DNA of 58,067 nt from Bacteroidota bacterium (GCA_017860455.1 JAGDMF010000009.1:1-58067), one strand, 5' to 3'; shown: positions 9,515 to 17,033, counted from the first letter of the stretch. Notes: generated by a model not told the origin, from the letters alone. A program made the numbers and translations.

Positions 9515-11421
9515 TATTTAGATTTTACACTCATTTTTAAAATGTTCACTTCCGCAGTTGTTAAAAAGCGCCATTCTCCTCTTGGTAAATCTTTTTTAGT
9601 CAAACCTGCAAATACAACACGATCCAATTTAACAATTTCGTATCCTAAATGTTCAAAAATTCTTCTTACAATTCTGTTTTTTCCTGAATGAATAGTAACA
9701 CCTACCTCTTTTTTGGAACTTCCCACATAAGCAATTTCATCTACTTTTATGGCACCATCCTCCAATTCAATACCGTTAGCTATGGTTTCAAAATCGTTTG
9801 CAGTTAAATTTTTATCCAATTCTGCATAATAAACCTTTCTCACTTCGTGTTTCGGATGAGTCAATTTTTTAGTAAGATCACCATCATTGGTAAACAATAA
9901 TAATCCTGTAGTGTTTTTATCTAATCTTCCCACAGGGTATATTCTCTCTTTACAAGCTCCTTTTACCAGTTGAAGTACATGTTTACGATCTCTTTCATCT
10001 TCAGTTGTAGTAATAAAATCTTTAGGTTTGTTTAAAACCAAATAAACAGGTTTCTCTCTTTGAAGTATTTTATCTCCAAAACGAACTTCATCCGTTGGTA
10101 AAACTTTTGATCCCATCTCTGTAACAACCACACCATTAACCGTCACTGAACCCGACTCAATTAGAACATCAGCTTCTCTTCTGGAGCAAACTCCCGCATT
10201 ACTGATATATTTATTCAAACGAATAGGTCCGTGCAATTCTTCATGTTCTAAAGAAAGAATCTTTTGTTTAGGAGGATTTTGACGTCCTTCAGCTATCCTT
10301 TTTTCAACAATTTCAGTTAATATTGAGGATTCTGCAGTAACATCTCTTCTTCTTCTTCTTGGTTTCTCTTCCTCGTTATTAAAAGATCTTCTTGGTCTGT
10401 CATCACTATATTCACGACGTGGTCTATCATCTCCAAATGATCTTCTTGGTCTGTCATCACTCGATTCACGACGTGGTCTATCATCTCCAAATGATCTTCT
10501 TGGTTTGTCATCACTAAATGATCTGCGTGGTCTGTCGTCACTTGATTCACGACGTGGTCTGTCGCTGCTGTATGCTCTTTTTGGTTTATCGTCACTCGAC
10601 TCACGACGAGGTCTATCGCTGCTGTATGCTCTCTTTGGTCTGTCATCACTCGACTCACGACGTGGTCTGTCGCTACTGTATGCTCTCTTTGGTCTGTCAT
10701 CACTCGACTCACGACGTGGTCTGTCGCTGCTATATGATCTTTTTGGTCTGTCATCACTGGATTCACGACGTGGTCTGTCGCTACTGTATGCTCTTTTTGG
10801 TCTATCGTCACTGGATTCACGACGTGGTCTGTCGCTGCTATAAGATCTTTTTGGTCTGTCATCACTGGATTCACGACGTGGTCTGTCGCTACTATAAGAT
10901 CTTTTTGGTCTGTCATCACTGGATTCACGACGTGGTCTGTCGCTGCTGTATGCTCTCTTTGGTCTGTCATCACTGGATTCACGACGTGGTCTGTCGCTAC
11001 TGTATGCTCTCTTTGGTCTGTCATCACTGGATTCACGACGTGGTCTGTCGCTACTGTAAGATCTTTGTGGTCTGTCGTCACTGGATTCACGACGTGGTCT
11101 GTCGCTGCTGTAAGCTCTTTTTGGTCTATCGTCACTAGATTCACGACGTGGTCTGTCGCTACTGTAAGCTCTTTTTGGTCTATCGTCACTGGATTCACGA
11201 CGTGGTCTGTCTTCACCAAATGAACTTTTAGGTTTCTCATCATTGAAAGATCTGCGTGGTTTCTCATCGATTCTCGTTCTGCGAGGTTTCTCTTCTCCTT
11301 CTTTAAATGTTCTTTTTCTGTCAGTACCCTCAGATCTTCCTCTTGAATACTCTCTTTTTGGGCTCTCATCAGCTTTTTTGCGTGTTCCGGAAAAACTACG
11401 CTTCTCTTTCTTTTCTTCCAT
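9514..11421 (-). CDS. rluB: RluB-family pseudouridine synthase with long repeat N-terminus
   Basis: Residues about 395-630 are a complete S4-plus-pseudouridine-synthase enzyme: S4 RNA-binding domain (LNKYISNAGVCSRREADVLI), catalytic Asp in GRLDKNTTGLLLFTNDG, and C-terminal HSGKNRIVRRIFEHLGY. This family modifies 23S rRNA U2605 (RluB) or relatives. Residues about 60-370 are an Arg/Asp/Ser-rich disordered tract, including 12 tandem 18-residue units of the form RPRRESSDDRPKRAYSSD, encoded by 54-bp DNA repeats. The tail could bind RNA or drive condensation; that is inference. It heads the operon with the WlbA-like gene and thyA. Confidence 0.93.
   Translation of the reverse strand: MEEKKEKRSFSGTRKKADESPKREYSRGRSEGTDRKRTFKEGEEKPRRTRIDEKPRRSFNDEKPKSSFGEDRPRRESSDDRPKRAYSSDRPRRESSDDRPKRAYSSDRPRRESSDDRPQRSYSSDRPRRESSDDRPKRAYSSDRPRRESSDDRPKRAYSSDRPRRESSDDRPKRSYSSDRPRRESSDDRPKRSYSSDRPRRESSDDRPKRAYSSDRPRRESSDDRPKRSYSSDRPRRESSDDRPKRAYSSDRPRRESSDDRPKRAYSSDRPRRESSDDKPKRAYSSDRPRRESSDDRPRRSFSDDKPRRSFGDDRPRRESSDDRPRRSFGDDRPRREYSDDRPRRSFNNEEEKPRRRRRDVTAESSILTEIVEKRIAEGRQNPPKQKILSLEHEELHGPIRLNKYISNAGVCSRREADVLIESGSVTVNGVVVTEMGSKVLPTDEVRFGDKILQREKPVYLVLNKPKDFITTTEDERDRKHVLQLVKGACKERIYPVGRLDKNTTGLLLFTNDGDLTKKLTHPKHEVRKVYYAELDKNLTANDFETIANGIELEDGAIKVDEIAYVGSSKKEVGVTIHSGKNRIVRRIFEHLGYEIVKLDRVVFAGLTKKDLPRGEWRFLTTAEVNILKMSVKSK
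10555..11202 (-). repeat. 12 x 54-bp in-frame tandem repeat
   Basis: Tandem 54-bp units inside the rluB-like gene, each encoding two 9-residue half units (RPRRESSDD + RPKRAYSSD). Variation is mainly Ala/Ser before Tyr and a single Lys or Gln exchange. Because 54 is a multiple of three, other frames stay open too, producing long false ORFs on both strands. Boundaries are approximate. Confidence 0.85.
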
Positions 11422-11480
11422 TATATCAATTAATTAACGTAAATTATAATCAAATAAAATTTGGGCATTATTTGAACCTG

Positions 11481-11488
11481 CAAAGATA
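11481..11488 (-). promoter_or_regulatory. promoter -7 box for the rluB operon
   Basis: TATCTTTG on the minus strand, 60 nt before the rluB-like start. It lies back to back with the plus-strand box at 11502-11509. Confidence 0.55.
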
Positions 11489-11501
11489 CATCAAATTTTT
11501 A

Positions 11502-11509
11502 TATCTTTG
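11502..11509 (+). promoter_or_regulatory. promoter -7 box for the cysteine-synthase-like gene
   Basis: TATCTTTG about 53 nt before the ATG at 11562; matches the TAnnTTTG consensus. Confidence 0.55.
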
Positions 11510-11561
11510 CTTACGATTTTAATGAGTTTAATTTTTTTATTTATAACAATATTAATAGTTT

Positions 11562-12659
11562 ATGGATCAATCACGTGTCATTCAACATTTAAAAAGTATG
11601 ATTGGAAATACTCCTCTTTTGGAGATCCATTTTACCTATAAAAACGAACCCCGAAGAATTTTCGCGAAAGCTGAGAATTTAAATATGACCGGAAGCATTA
11701 AAGATAGAATGGCATACCATATTTTATCTCAGGCTTATGCGTGCGGATTGCTAAAACCGGGTATGGATATTTATGAGGCTACCAGCGGCAATACCGGTAT
11801 CTCTATCGCTGCCATTGGTCGTGCTTTAGGTCATCAGGTGCACATTTTTATGCCCGATTGGATGAGTGATGAACGGAAAAATATTATGCGATCATTAGGA
11901 GCAAAATTGAGATTAGTTTCTAAGGAAGAGGGTGGTTTTTTAGGAAGTATTGAAATGGCCAATCGTGCTGCTGCAGAAAATAATGGGTTTCTACCTTTAC
12001 AATTTAGCAACCTTCACAATCCTGAAGCGCACTATTTAACTACCGGACCTGAAATTTGGTGGCAAATGAAGTTCCGCAATCTGATTCCGGATGCTTTTGT
12101 AGCAGGTGTTGGTACAGGAGGAACAGTGATGGGTGTTGGTCAGTTTTTGAAAGAACAAAATCCCGACTGTAAAATTTACCCTTTAGAACCATCCAATTCC
12201 CCAACGATGTCTACCGGACATAAAGTGGGAAAACACAGAATACAAGGGATATCTGATGAATTTATCCCTGCTATTTGTAAGTTAGACCAGCTCGATGATA
12301 TTATCAGTGTGGATGATGGAGATGCCATGATTATGGCTCAGAAACTTTCTTCTGAATTGGGCTTAGCTGTAGGTATCTCTTCCGGTGCAAACTTCTTGGG
12401 AGCTCTTTTGGTTCAGGAAAAATTGGGCAAAGATGCTTTGGTTGTAACTGTTTTTTCAGATGATAACAAAAAATACTTATCTACAGACCTCATGCGGGAG
12501 GAACCGGTAAAACCCGATTTCTTAACTACAAATATTCAACTTTCCTGCTTTCTTCCTTACAAAAGGGTATGCATGACCTGCTGCGACTCAACTCTTTGTT
12601 CAGATTGTAACATCCACGAACAAGACTATCTCCTTCCGGAATGCTGCAGAAGAGGGTGA
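11562..12659 (+). CDS. cysteine-synthase-family PLP enzyme with Cys-rich tail
   Basis: Fold-type II PLP enzyme of the CysK/CBS group: PLP lysine in [10 protein letters not shown] near residue 47, substrate-binding loop [12 protein letters not shown] near 73, phosphate-binding [12 protein letters not shown] near 186, and GISSGAN near 282. The core ends near residue 320. The last 45 residues form an unusual tail containing [21 protein letters not shown] and a final CC, eight Cys in total, suggestive of metal or redox binding. O-acetylserine sulfhydrylase or cystathionine beta-synthase activity are both possible. A heptamer array begins 8 nt past the stop. Confidence 0.88.
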   Translation: MDQSRVIQHLKSMIGNTPLLEIHFTYKNEPRRIFAKAENLNMTGSIKDRMAYHILSQAYACGLLKPGMDIYEATSGNTGISIAAIGRALGHQVHIFMPDWMSDERKNIMRSLGAKLRLVSKEEGGFLGSIEMANRAAAENNGFLPLQFSNLHNPEAHYLTTGPEIWWQMKFRNLIPDAFVAGVGTGGTVMGVGQFLKEQNPDCKIYPLEPSNSPTMSTGHKVGKHRIQGISDEFIPAICKLDQLDDIISVDDGDAMIMAQKLSSELGLAVGISSGANFLGALLVQEKLGKDALVVTVFSDDNKKYLSTDLMREEPVKPDFLTTNIQLSCFLPYKRVCMTCCDSTLCSDCNIHEQDYLLPECCRRG

Positions 12660-12666
12660 ATAAGGA

Positions 12667-12883
12667 AGCATTTAACAGGTAGCAGGTAACAGGTAACAGG
12701 TAGCAGGTAACAGGTAACAGGTAGCAGGTAACAGGTAACAGGTAGCAGGTAACAGGTAACAGGTAACAGGTAGCAGGTAACAGGTAGCAGGTAACAGGTT
12801 ACAGGTAGCAGGTAACAGGTAACAGGTAGCAGGTAACATTTAACAGGTAACAGGTAACATTTAACAGGTAACAGGTAACAGCT
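12667..12883 (+). repeat. 31-unit heptanucleotide array (AACAGGT family)
   Basis: Exactly 217 bp, 31 consecutive heptamers in one phase: mainly AACAGGT and AGCAGGT, with AACATTT/AGCATTT variants near both ends and AACAGCT last. Begins 8 nt beyond the cysteine-synthase-like stop. Seven is not a multiple of three, so it cannot be a coding repeat of constant sequence. Confidence 0.95.
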
Positions 12884-12891
12884 GTTTAAGG

Positions 12892-12961
12892 GTTGAACGC
12901 TGCGCTGTTGAAAGTTTAAAGTTGAACGCTTCGCTGTTGAAAGGTTGAAAGTTGAAAATCC
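12892..12961 (+). repeat. GTTGAACGCTTCGCTGTTGAAA repeat, two copies
   Basis: Copy one at 12892-12914 (GCTGCGCT variant) and copy two at 12921-12942, the latter followed by GGTTGAAAGTTGAAAATCC to 12961. The same composite recurs at 14637-14678. 12962-13017 then holds AAACCTTT-type words partly complementary to the GTTGAAAGG words. Confidence 0.8.
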
Positions 12962-13052
12962 TATAAACTCTTTAAACCTTTAAACCTAAAACCTTTAAAC
13001 CTTAAACCTTTCAACCAATTAGCACATTAATCCCTCTCGTGAGAAGATTTAT

Positions 13053-13661
13053 TTACTTTTCAATACAGCTATTGATCAAACTATCAATTACTTTTTCTGA
13101 ACACTCATATCCCTGATAAATCAATTTGGATTTATAGTAAAAATTATAGGAATAGACTTGGTCTGTTCCGTTGATCTCTTTGATAAAACGGGTTACCACT
13201 TTATTCCTGTTTTCTCCGTATTTTTCTTTATTATGTTCAATTACATACAATTGTTTATCAAATCCTGATGTAATAACACGATGTTTAATATCTTCAATAT
13301 CATAGGTTTCACTGACAATTAAAAAATGAAGATCCCATTTTCTATATAGTTCCTCTAAATCGGAATAGAACTTTAAATTTTCACATTTTGAACTGGAACA
13401 ATAGGGAACCCAGCTATAATAACACACAAAAGGATATCGATGAAGGATCTCTTTAATGGTATCAGAAGTGATTTGTTCAATTTTCAAAGTATCCGGATTA
13501 TTCACTTTTTGAAACAAATGAACTGGATTATAGGATACAAAATAACTTTTTTCTGATTCATCTAATCTCTTATAGTTAATGTTCAATCCTTGTACCACAC
13601 ATGATACAAAACCAAACATTAAAATGACAATAATAAATCCAATATTAATTTTGTTTTTCAT
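13053..13661 (-). CDS. lipoprotein with possible thioredoxin-like fold
   Basis: A 202-residue protein with a lipoprotein signal (hydrophobic stretch then FGFVSC, Cys about 21). The middle contains CYYSWVPYCSSSKCENL followed by a helix and LHFLIVSETYDIEDIKHRV, a layout reminiscent of a thioredoxin-like domain with a non-canonical Cys cluster in place of CxxC. The C-terminus has another Cys pair (YECSEKVIDSLINSCIEK). I do not recognise a named family. It is probably a periplasmic or outer-membrane-anchored protein, perhaps peptide- or redox-related. Confidence 0.6.
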   Translation of the reverse strand: MKNKINIGFIIVILMFGFVSCVVQGLNINYKRLDESEKSYFVSYNPVHLFQKVNNPDTLKIEQITSDTIKEILHRYPFVCYYSWVPYCSSSKCENLKFYSDLEELYRKWDLHFLIVSETYDIEDIKHRVITSGFDKQLYVIEHNKEKYGENRNKVVTRFIKEINGTDQVYSYNFYYKSKLIYQGYECSEKVIDSLINSCIEK

Positions 13662-13677
13662 ATTTTAAAATTGAATA

Positions 13678-13685
13678 CAAAAGTA
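13678..13685 (-). promoter_or_regulatory. promoter -7 box for the 202-aa lipoprotein
   Basis: TACTTTTG on the minus strand, 17 nt before the start codon. Confidence 0.5.
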
Positions 13686-13720
13686 ATGATTTTTTAACAT
13701 AATCAAATTCTGGGTAAAGT

Positions 13721-13783
13721 TTTAGTCTTTTGTCTTTCGTCCTTCGTCCTTTGTCTTTCGTCCTTTGTCTTTCGTCCTTCGTC
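13721..13783. repeat. 9-unit heptamer array (TTTCGTC family)
   Basis: Nine heptamers in one phase: TTTAGTC, TTTTGTC, TTTCGTC, CTTCGTC, CTTTGTC and repeats of these. The array ends at 13783, directly adjacent to the stop codon (13784-13786) of the minus-strand gene. Confidence 0.92.
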
Positions 13784-14494
13784 TTATAATTTAAGAAACA
13801 CCGTACATTGTATTGTTTTTAAATACTTTCCCGGCGAAATAAAATACGGATTGTACATAAATCCTATCTCAGGGGTGACACCAATATCAACCTTTTTTCC
13901 CCAGTAAAAGTTGTAACCAGCTAATAAACTATAGCCTATTTTTGGACCAGAATCATACAAATTTGACAATTTATAACCAAACGACATCACTTGTCCATTG
14001 ATATAGAAGTCTTTGTATGGATAGAACTTCACACCGGTACAAAAAACAGGTACAGATCCAAAAAGATTGGTAATAAAACCATACCCAAAATGGAAACCTA
14101 ATCCTTGTTTTTCGCCAAATCTCGCCTGAACTTGAAATAAAGTATATACATAATTGTCAGACGCACCGAGCATTTGACCAATCATATAATAGTTCCCCTT
14201 ATAATCCTTTCTTGGTTTGATAAATTCGGGCAATCTCCATTTCGAATCATTATGTTTAGATGAAAAAGAAACACTATTTCCATTCTCAAACTGAATCATA
14301 TAAATATCCGGAATTGAGATCACTTTTTGGGATCCATCAGGAATGTCAAAATCAAAGTAAGTGATTGAATCTCTATAAATTTGTACATTTTTGGCTCTGA
14401 TATCATCTCCATTTTGTGGAATAATAATATCCTGGGAAAACAGCCAATGAATATTAAATAATACGACTAAAATTAAAAGTAATGCTTTTTTCAT
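13784..14494 (-). CDS. secreted beta-rich protein, probable outer membrane protein
   Basis: A 236-residue protein with a Sec signal peptide (MKKALLLILVVLFNIHWLFSQD). Residues about 25-75 contain NGDDIRAKNVQIYRDSITYFDF and IPDIYMIQF, resembling the short N-terminal module found before membrane barrels in this phylum. Residues about 95-236 alternate hydrophobic/polar and Gly/Tyr (GLGFHFGYGF, KIGYSLLAGYNFYWG), consistent with an 8-stranded barrel. No enzyme motif. Function unknown. Confidence 0.65.
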   Translation of the reverse strand: MKKALLLILVVLFNIHWLFSQDIIIPQNGDDIRAKNVQIYRDSITYFDFDIPDGSQKVISIPDIYMIQFENGNSVSFSSKHNDSKWRLPEFIKPRKDYKGNYYMIGQMLGASDNYVYTLFQVQARFGEKQGLGFHFGYGFITNLFGSVPVFCTGVKFYPYKDFYINGQVMSFGYKLSNLYDSGPKIGYSLLAGYNFYWGKKVDIGVTPEIGFMYNPYFISPGKYLKTIQCTVFLKL

Positions 14495-14565
14495 TTTATA
14501 CCTCCATTTTTATTTGTATGATTCTGATTTGTATTTTTATATAAAAATTTTATTTTTATCCGGTG

Positions 14566-14573
14566 CAAATATA
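14566..14573 (-). promoter_or_regulatory. promoter -7 box for the 236-aa gene
   Basis: TATATTTG on the minus strand, 72 nt before the start. Confidence 0.5.
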
Positions 14574-14636
14574 GTAATAAAAACGAATCATAAAACATAA
14601 ATGTTAATAAATGTGAAAAAAGTTAAAAGGTTAAAG

Positions 14637-14678
14637 GTTGAACGCTTCGCTGTTGAAAAGTTGAAAGGTTGAAAATCC
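14637..14678 (+). repeat. third copy of GTTGAACGCTTCGCTGTTGAAA composite
   Basis: Matches 12921-12961 over nearly its whole length, including the GGTTGAAAATCC end, in the same orientation. Confidence 0.8.
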
Positions 14679-14734
14679 GCGTTCTATATTAGAAAAATCA
14701 ATTTTTTTTTTGATTATTAAATGGAAAATAATTG

Positions 14735-14742
14735 TATTTTTG
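14735..14742 (+). promoter_or_regulatory. promoter for PPOX-family gene
   Basis: TATTTTTG with TTTG at 14709-14712, a 22-nt spacing; the ATG follows 28 nt downstream. Confidence 0.65.
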
Positions 14743-14770
14743 AACTCTAAATTTATAAAACAAATTAACA

Positions 14771-15196
14771 ATGTCCACCATTCAAGAATGTATTGCATTT
14801 GCTAATGAAAATCCCATGTGTTCATTAGCAACGATTGAAAATGACCAACCCAGAGTCAGATATATGGGTTTCTGGTTTGCAGATGAAACAGGATTCTATT
14901 TCCAAACCGGAAGTATGAAAGAACTTTACAAACAAATACTGAACAACCCAAATATGGAAGCCTGTTTTTACAAACACAGCGGCATGATTGGCACTATGTT
15001 AAGAGTTTCCGGCAAAGCTGAATTATTAGACGACATAAACCTTAAAAAGAGAGTCATTGAAGAGCGTCCATTTTTAAAAGGATTTGGTTTGACTCCTGAA
15101 AGTCCCGGGTTAATCATCTTCAGAATTGCCCATGGTGAAGCCCATTTCTGGACTATGGAAAACAACTTGGTGCCGAAGGAGATGATCCATTTTTAG
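14771..15196 (+). CDS. pyridoxamine 5'-phosphate oxidase-family (FMN-binding split barrel) protein
   Basis: A 141-residue small flavoprotein of the PPOX superfamily. Visible features: NPMCSLATIENDQPRVRYMGFWF (strands 1-2), TGFYFQTGSMKELYKQI and CFYKHSGMIGTMLRVSGKAEL. These match the general-stress/PPOX group that binds FMN or F420 as a dimer. Length and spacing are typical. Substrate unknown; the absence of the long PdxH motifs rules against true PNP oxidase. A heptamer array starts 5 nt after the TAG stop. Confidence 0.85.
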   Translation: MSTIQECIAFANENPMCSLATIENDQPRVRYMGFWFADETGFYFQTGSMKELYKQILNNPNMEACFYKHSGMIGTMLRVSGKAELLDDINLKKRVIEERPFLKGFGLTPESPGLIIFRIAHGEAHFWTMENNLVPKEMIHF

Positions 15197-15201
15197 ATGA
15201 T

Positions 15202-15285
15202 ATTGGGTTTTGGGTATTGGGTATTGGGTTTTAGGTTTTAGGTTTTAGTCTTTCGTCCTTCGTCTTTTGTCTTTCGTCCTTTGTT
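15202..15285 (+). repeat. 12-unit mixed-word heptamer array
   Basis: One continuous 7-bp phase: ATTGGGT, TTTGGGT, ATTGGGT x2, TTTAGGT x2, TTTAGTC, TTTCGTC, CTTCGTC, TTTTGTC, TTTCGTC, CTTTGTT. The word changes from the GGT type to the GTC type without loss of phase. Begins 5 nt beyond the PPOX stop. Confidence 0.93.
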
Positions 15286-15287
15286 AG

Positions 15288-15359
15288 AATAGAACGCTGA
15301 TTTTTAACCCCCTTCCCCTTGTCCCATTTAACACATTAGCACATTAGCACATTAATCCC
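15288..15359 (+). repeat. left copy of AATAGAACGCTGATTT element with ACATTAGC octamers
   Basis: AATAGAACGCTGATTT (15288-15303), then a C-rich CCCTTCCCCTTGTCCC tract, then CACATTAG octamers. The same succession occurs at 16715-16805, on the other side of the Fic gene. Confidence 0.85.
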
Positions 15360-15362
15360 TCT

Positions 15363-15417
15363 CATGTTAACAAAATCTATTTTTTTTAACACGTCCCGAT
15401 TCTCATGTTAAGATTTT
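15363..15417 (+). repeat. left copy of Fic-flanking operator-like element
   Basis: Three half-sites CATGTTAA (15363), TTAACACG (15386) and CATGTTAA (15404), starts 23 and 18 nt apart. It aligns without gaps with 16588-16642 (48 of 55 positions identical). Its right end overlaps the Fic stop codon. Confidence 0.9.
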
Positions 15418-16516
15418 AGGATTTCTTTAACTTGATAATTTGAGGTGCATTATTGAGAAAATCGTATAAAGCAGAGTTAATGTAATAGTTCTCCTTCCCA
15501 ATTTTGTGAAGTTTTAAAATATCAATTTCTATCAATTGATCAAGGTATTTGGAGGCTGTTTGTCTACTAATTTCAAGATCTTGAACTAAAAAATCAATTT
15601 TTGTATAAGGATGTTTGAAAATATTGTTAATTAAATCCTGAGAATATATTTTGGGTAAATTTTTCCGGATATTGTTTTTATGCTCCATCATCAATTTCTT
15701 AATACCTCTGATAATTGCGGTGGTTTGTGATGCCGTTTGTTCTACTGCTTCAAGAATAAAAATAATCCAGGCTTCCCAATCTTGAGTTGTACGGGTAACC
15801 TGTAACAAACGGTAATATTCTCCCTTGTTCTGATTTATGTAGCGACTTAAATATAAAATGGGAAGATTCAACAATTCCTCTTTAACCAAATACAAGATGT
15901 TTAAAATTCTTCCGGTTCTACCATTTCCATCATAAAAGGGATGAATACTTTCAAATTGATGATGAATAATGGCCATCTTTACTAATGAATCTATATCTGA
16001 AATGGAGTCATCATTAATAAAAACTTCAAGATTGTTCATTAATGTTACAATCTCATCGTAAGATTGAGGAGGTGTATATATAATTTCACCGGATTGATCA
16101 TTTTTTAATGCTGTACCTGGCAATTTTCGGAATCCTGCGTTGGTTTGTTCGAGAATATTTTGGATTTCAATAAGTTGATTACACGTAATAAGATTTTTTT
16201 GTTTTACCGACTGAAAACCCTCTTTTAAAGCTTGAGCATAATTGCATACCTCTTTTGCTGCAATGGTAGGAAACTGTTGAGTCGATGTATTGCTGATATA
16301 AAGGTCATCCTGAGTAGTAATAATATTTTCAATAGCGGAACTATCTTTTGCTTCTTGGAGGGATAAAGTATTGATAATAATAGCTTCATTAGGAATCGTT
16401 TCGGCAACACCATTCAATTCAGCAAGTGCTTTGTGAACTTTATTTAACTTTTTTAAAACTGATTTTGTTTCCAAATCAATTGGAAGTGGCAACAAAGGAA
16501 TTGAATAATGATCCAT
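15416..16516 (-). CDS. Fic family protein with C-terminal winged helix
   Basis: AMP-transferase of the class II Fic type, about 366 aa from the preferred ATG at 16516 (an upstream in-frame ATG at 16555 lies inside the promoter box). The inhibitory motif SxxxEN reads SSAIEN near residue 57. The Fic core motif HPFYDGNGRTGR lies near 190 with His and acidic residues intact. The N-terminus (IPLLPLPIDLETKSVLKKLN) matches Fic_N. Residues about 290-366 form a winged-helix DNA-binding domain (VQDLEISRQTASKYLDQLIEI). Such proteins are often autoregulatory; the direct-repeat element upstream is a likely operator. Confidence 0.92.
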   Translation of the reverse strand: MDHYSIPLLPLPIDLETKSVLKKLNKVHKALAELNGVAETIPNEAIIINTLSLQEAKDSSAIENIITTQDDLYISNTSTQQFPTIAAKEVCNYAQALKEGFQSVKQKNLITCNQLIEIQNILEQTNAGFRKLPGTALKNDQSGEIIYTPPQSYDEIVTLMNNLEVFINDDSISDIDSLVKMAIIHHQFESIHPFYDGNGRTGRILNILYLVKEELLNLPILYLSRYINQNKGEYYRLLQVTRTTQDWEAWIIFILEAVEQTASQTTAIIRGIKKLMMEHKNNIRKNLPKIYSQDLINNIFKHPYTKIDFLVQDLEISRQTASKYLDQLIEIDILKLHKIGKENYYINSALYDFLNNAPQIIKLKKS

Positions 16517-16552
16517 AACACAAAAATAATCAAATTGATACCATTTTATTGG

Positions 16553-16560
16553 CAAATATA
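16553..16560 (-). promoter_or_regulatory. promoter -7 box for the Fic gene
   Basis: TATATTTG on the minus strand, 36 nt before the ATG at 16516. The -33 position would fall at about 16580, next to the operator-like element at 16588. Confidence 0.6.
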
Positions 16561-16587
16561 CAACAAAATCGAGATTTTTTTCATTTT

Positions 16588-16642
16588 CATGTTAAAATAA
16601 TCGATTTTTTTTAACACGTTGTGATTTTCATGTTAAGATTTT
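16588..16642 (-). promoter_or_regulatory. right copy of Fic-flanking element, candidate operator
   Basis: CATGTTAA (16588), TTAACACG (16611), CATGTTAA (16629), with the same 23- and 18-nt steps as the left copy. Neighbouring half-sites are inverted relative to each other. Located immediately upstream of the Fic promoter, so it is well placed for autoregulation. Confidence 0.6.
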
Positions 16643-16657
16643 CACAAAATTGAAGCT

Positions 16658-16706
16658 ATTGGGTTTTAGGTATTGGGTATTGGGTTTTGGGTTTTAGTCT
16701 TTGCCC
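16658..16706 (+). repeat. 7-unit heptamer array
   Basis: ATTGGGT, TTTAGGT, ATTGGGT x2, TTTGGGT, TTTAGTC, TTTGCCC in one phase, the same word succession as 15202-15285. Confidence 0.9.
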
Positions 16707-16714
16707 TATGCTAA

Positions 16715-16805
16715 AATAGAACGCTGATTTCTAAACCCTTTCCCCCTTCCCCTTGTCCCTTTTAACACATTAGCACATTAGCATATTAGCACATTAGCAC
16801 ATTAA
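16715..16805 (+). repeat. right copy of AATAGAACGCTGATTT element with octamers
   Basis: AATAGAACGCTGATTT (16715-16730) is identical to 15288-15303, followed by a C-rich tract and CACATTAG octamers. Direct repeat of the left-hand block. Confidence 0.85.
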
Positions 16806-16920
16806 TCTGGGCATTCCCCTTTGGCTGCGCTCAACACAATTTCTGGCACATCGAAAATCAACCCCGTCGCTTGCCAAAGGGTCGGTCTCCGGCCCATACT
16901 CCTGTTCTCGTTATGTTCAA
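16806..16920. other. GC-richer structured intergenic element
   Basis: A locally GC-rich stretch in an A/T-rich intergenic region, with inverted CCCTTTGG (16817-16824) and CCAAAGGG (16874-16881) followed by GTCGGTCTCCGGCCC. It looks like a degenerate copy of a dispersed element (GGGC..CCC ... GGGTCGG type) that I recall from intergenic DNA of other Bacteroidota; this is memory, not a search. Confidence 0.4.
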
Positions 16921-16988
16921 TGTGTTCCTATTCTCATACAACTAAATTCTAATAAATTAGAAATTGTCAGATAATTCTTGTTAATTGT

Positions 16989-17023
16989 ACCTGTTACTTG
17001 TTACCTATTACTTGTTACTTTAT
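16989..17023 (-). repeat. 5-unit heptamer array, inverted AACAGGT family
   Basis: ACCTGTT, ACTTGTT, ACCTATT, ACTTGTT, ACTTTAT: the reverse complement of the AACAGGT/AACAAGT words at 12667 and 27342. Confidence 0.85.
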
Positions 17024-17033
17024 TTGGGTATTT

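Noticed and set aside
10317-11369. Long alternative-frame ORFs on both strands across the rluB repeat region (350 aa minus, 206 aa and 112 aa plus)
   Set aside because: They arise because the 54-bp repeat is a multiple of three and lacks stops in several frames; composition is unnatural (VATDHVVNPV-type repeats) and no start context supports them.
12667-12883. CRISPR array
   Set aside because: Contiguous 7-bp repeats with no spacers and no cas genes in the window.
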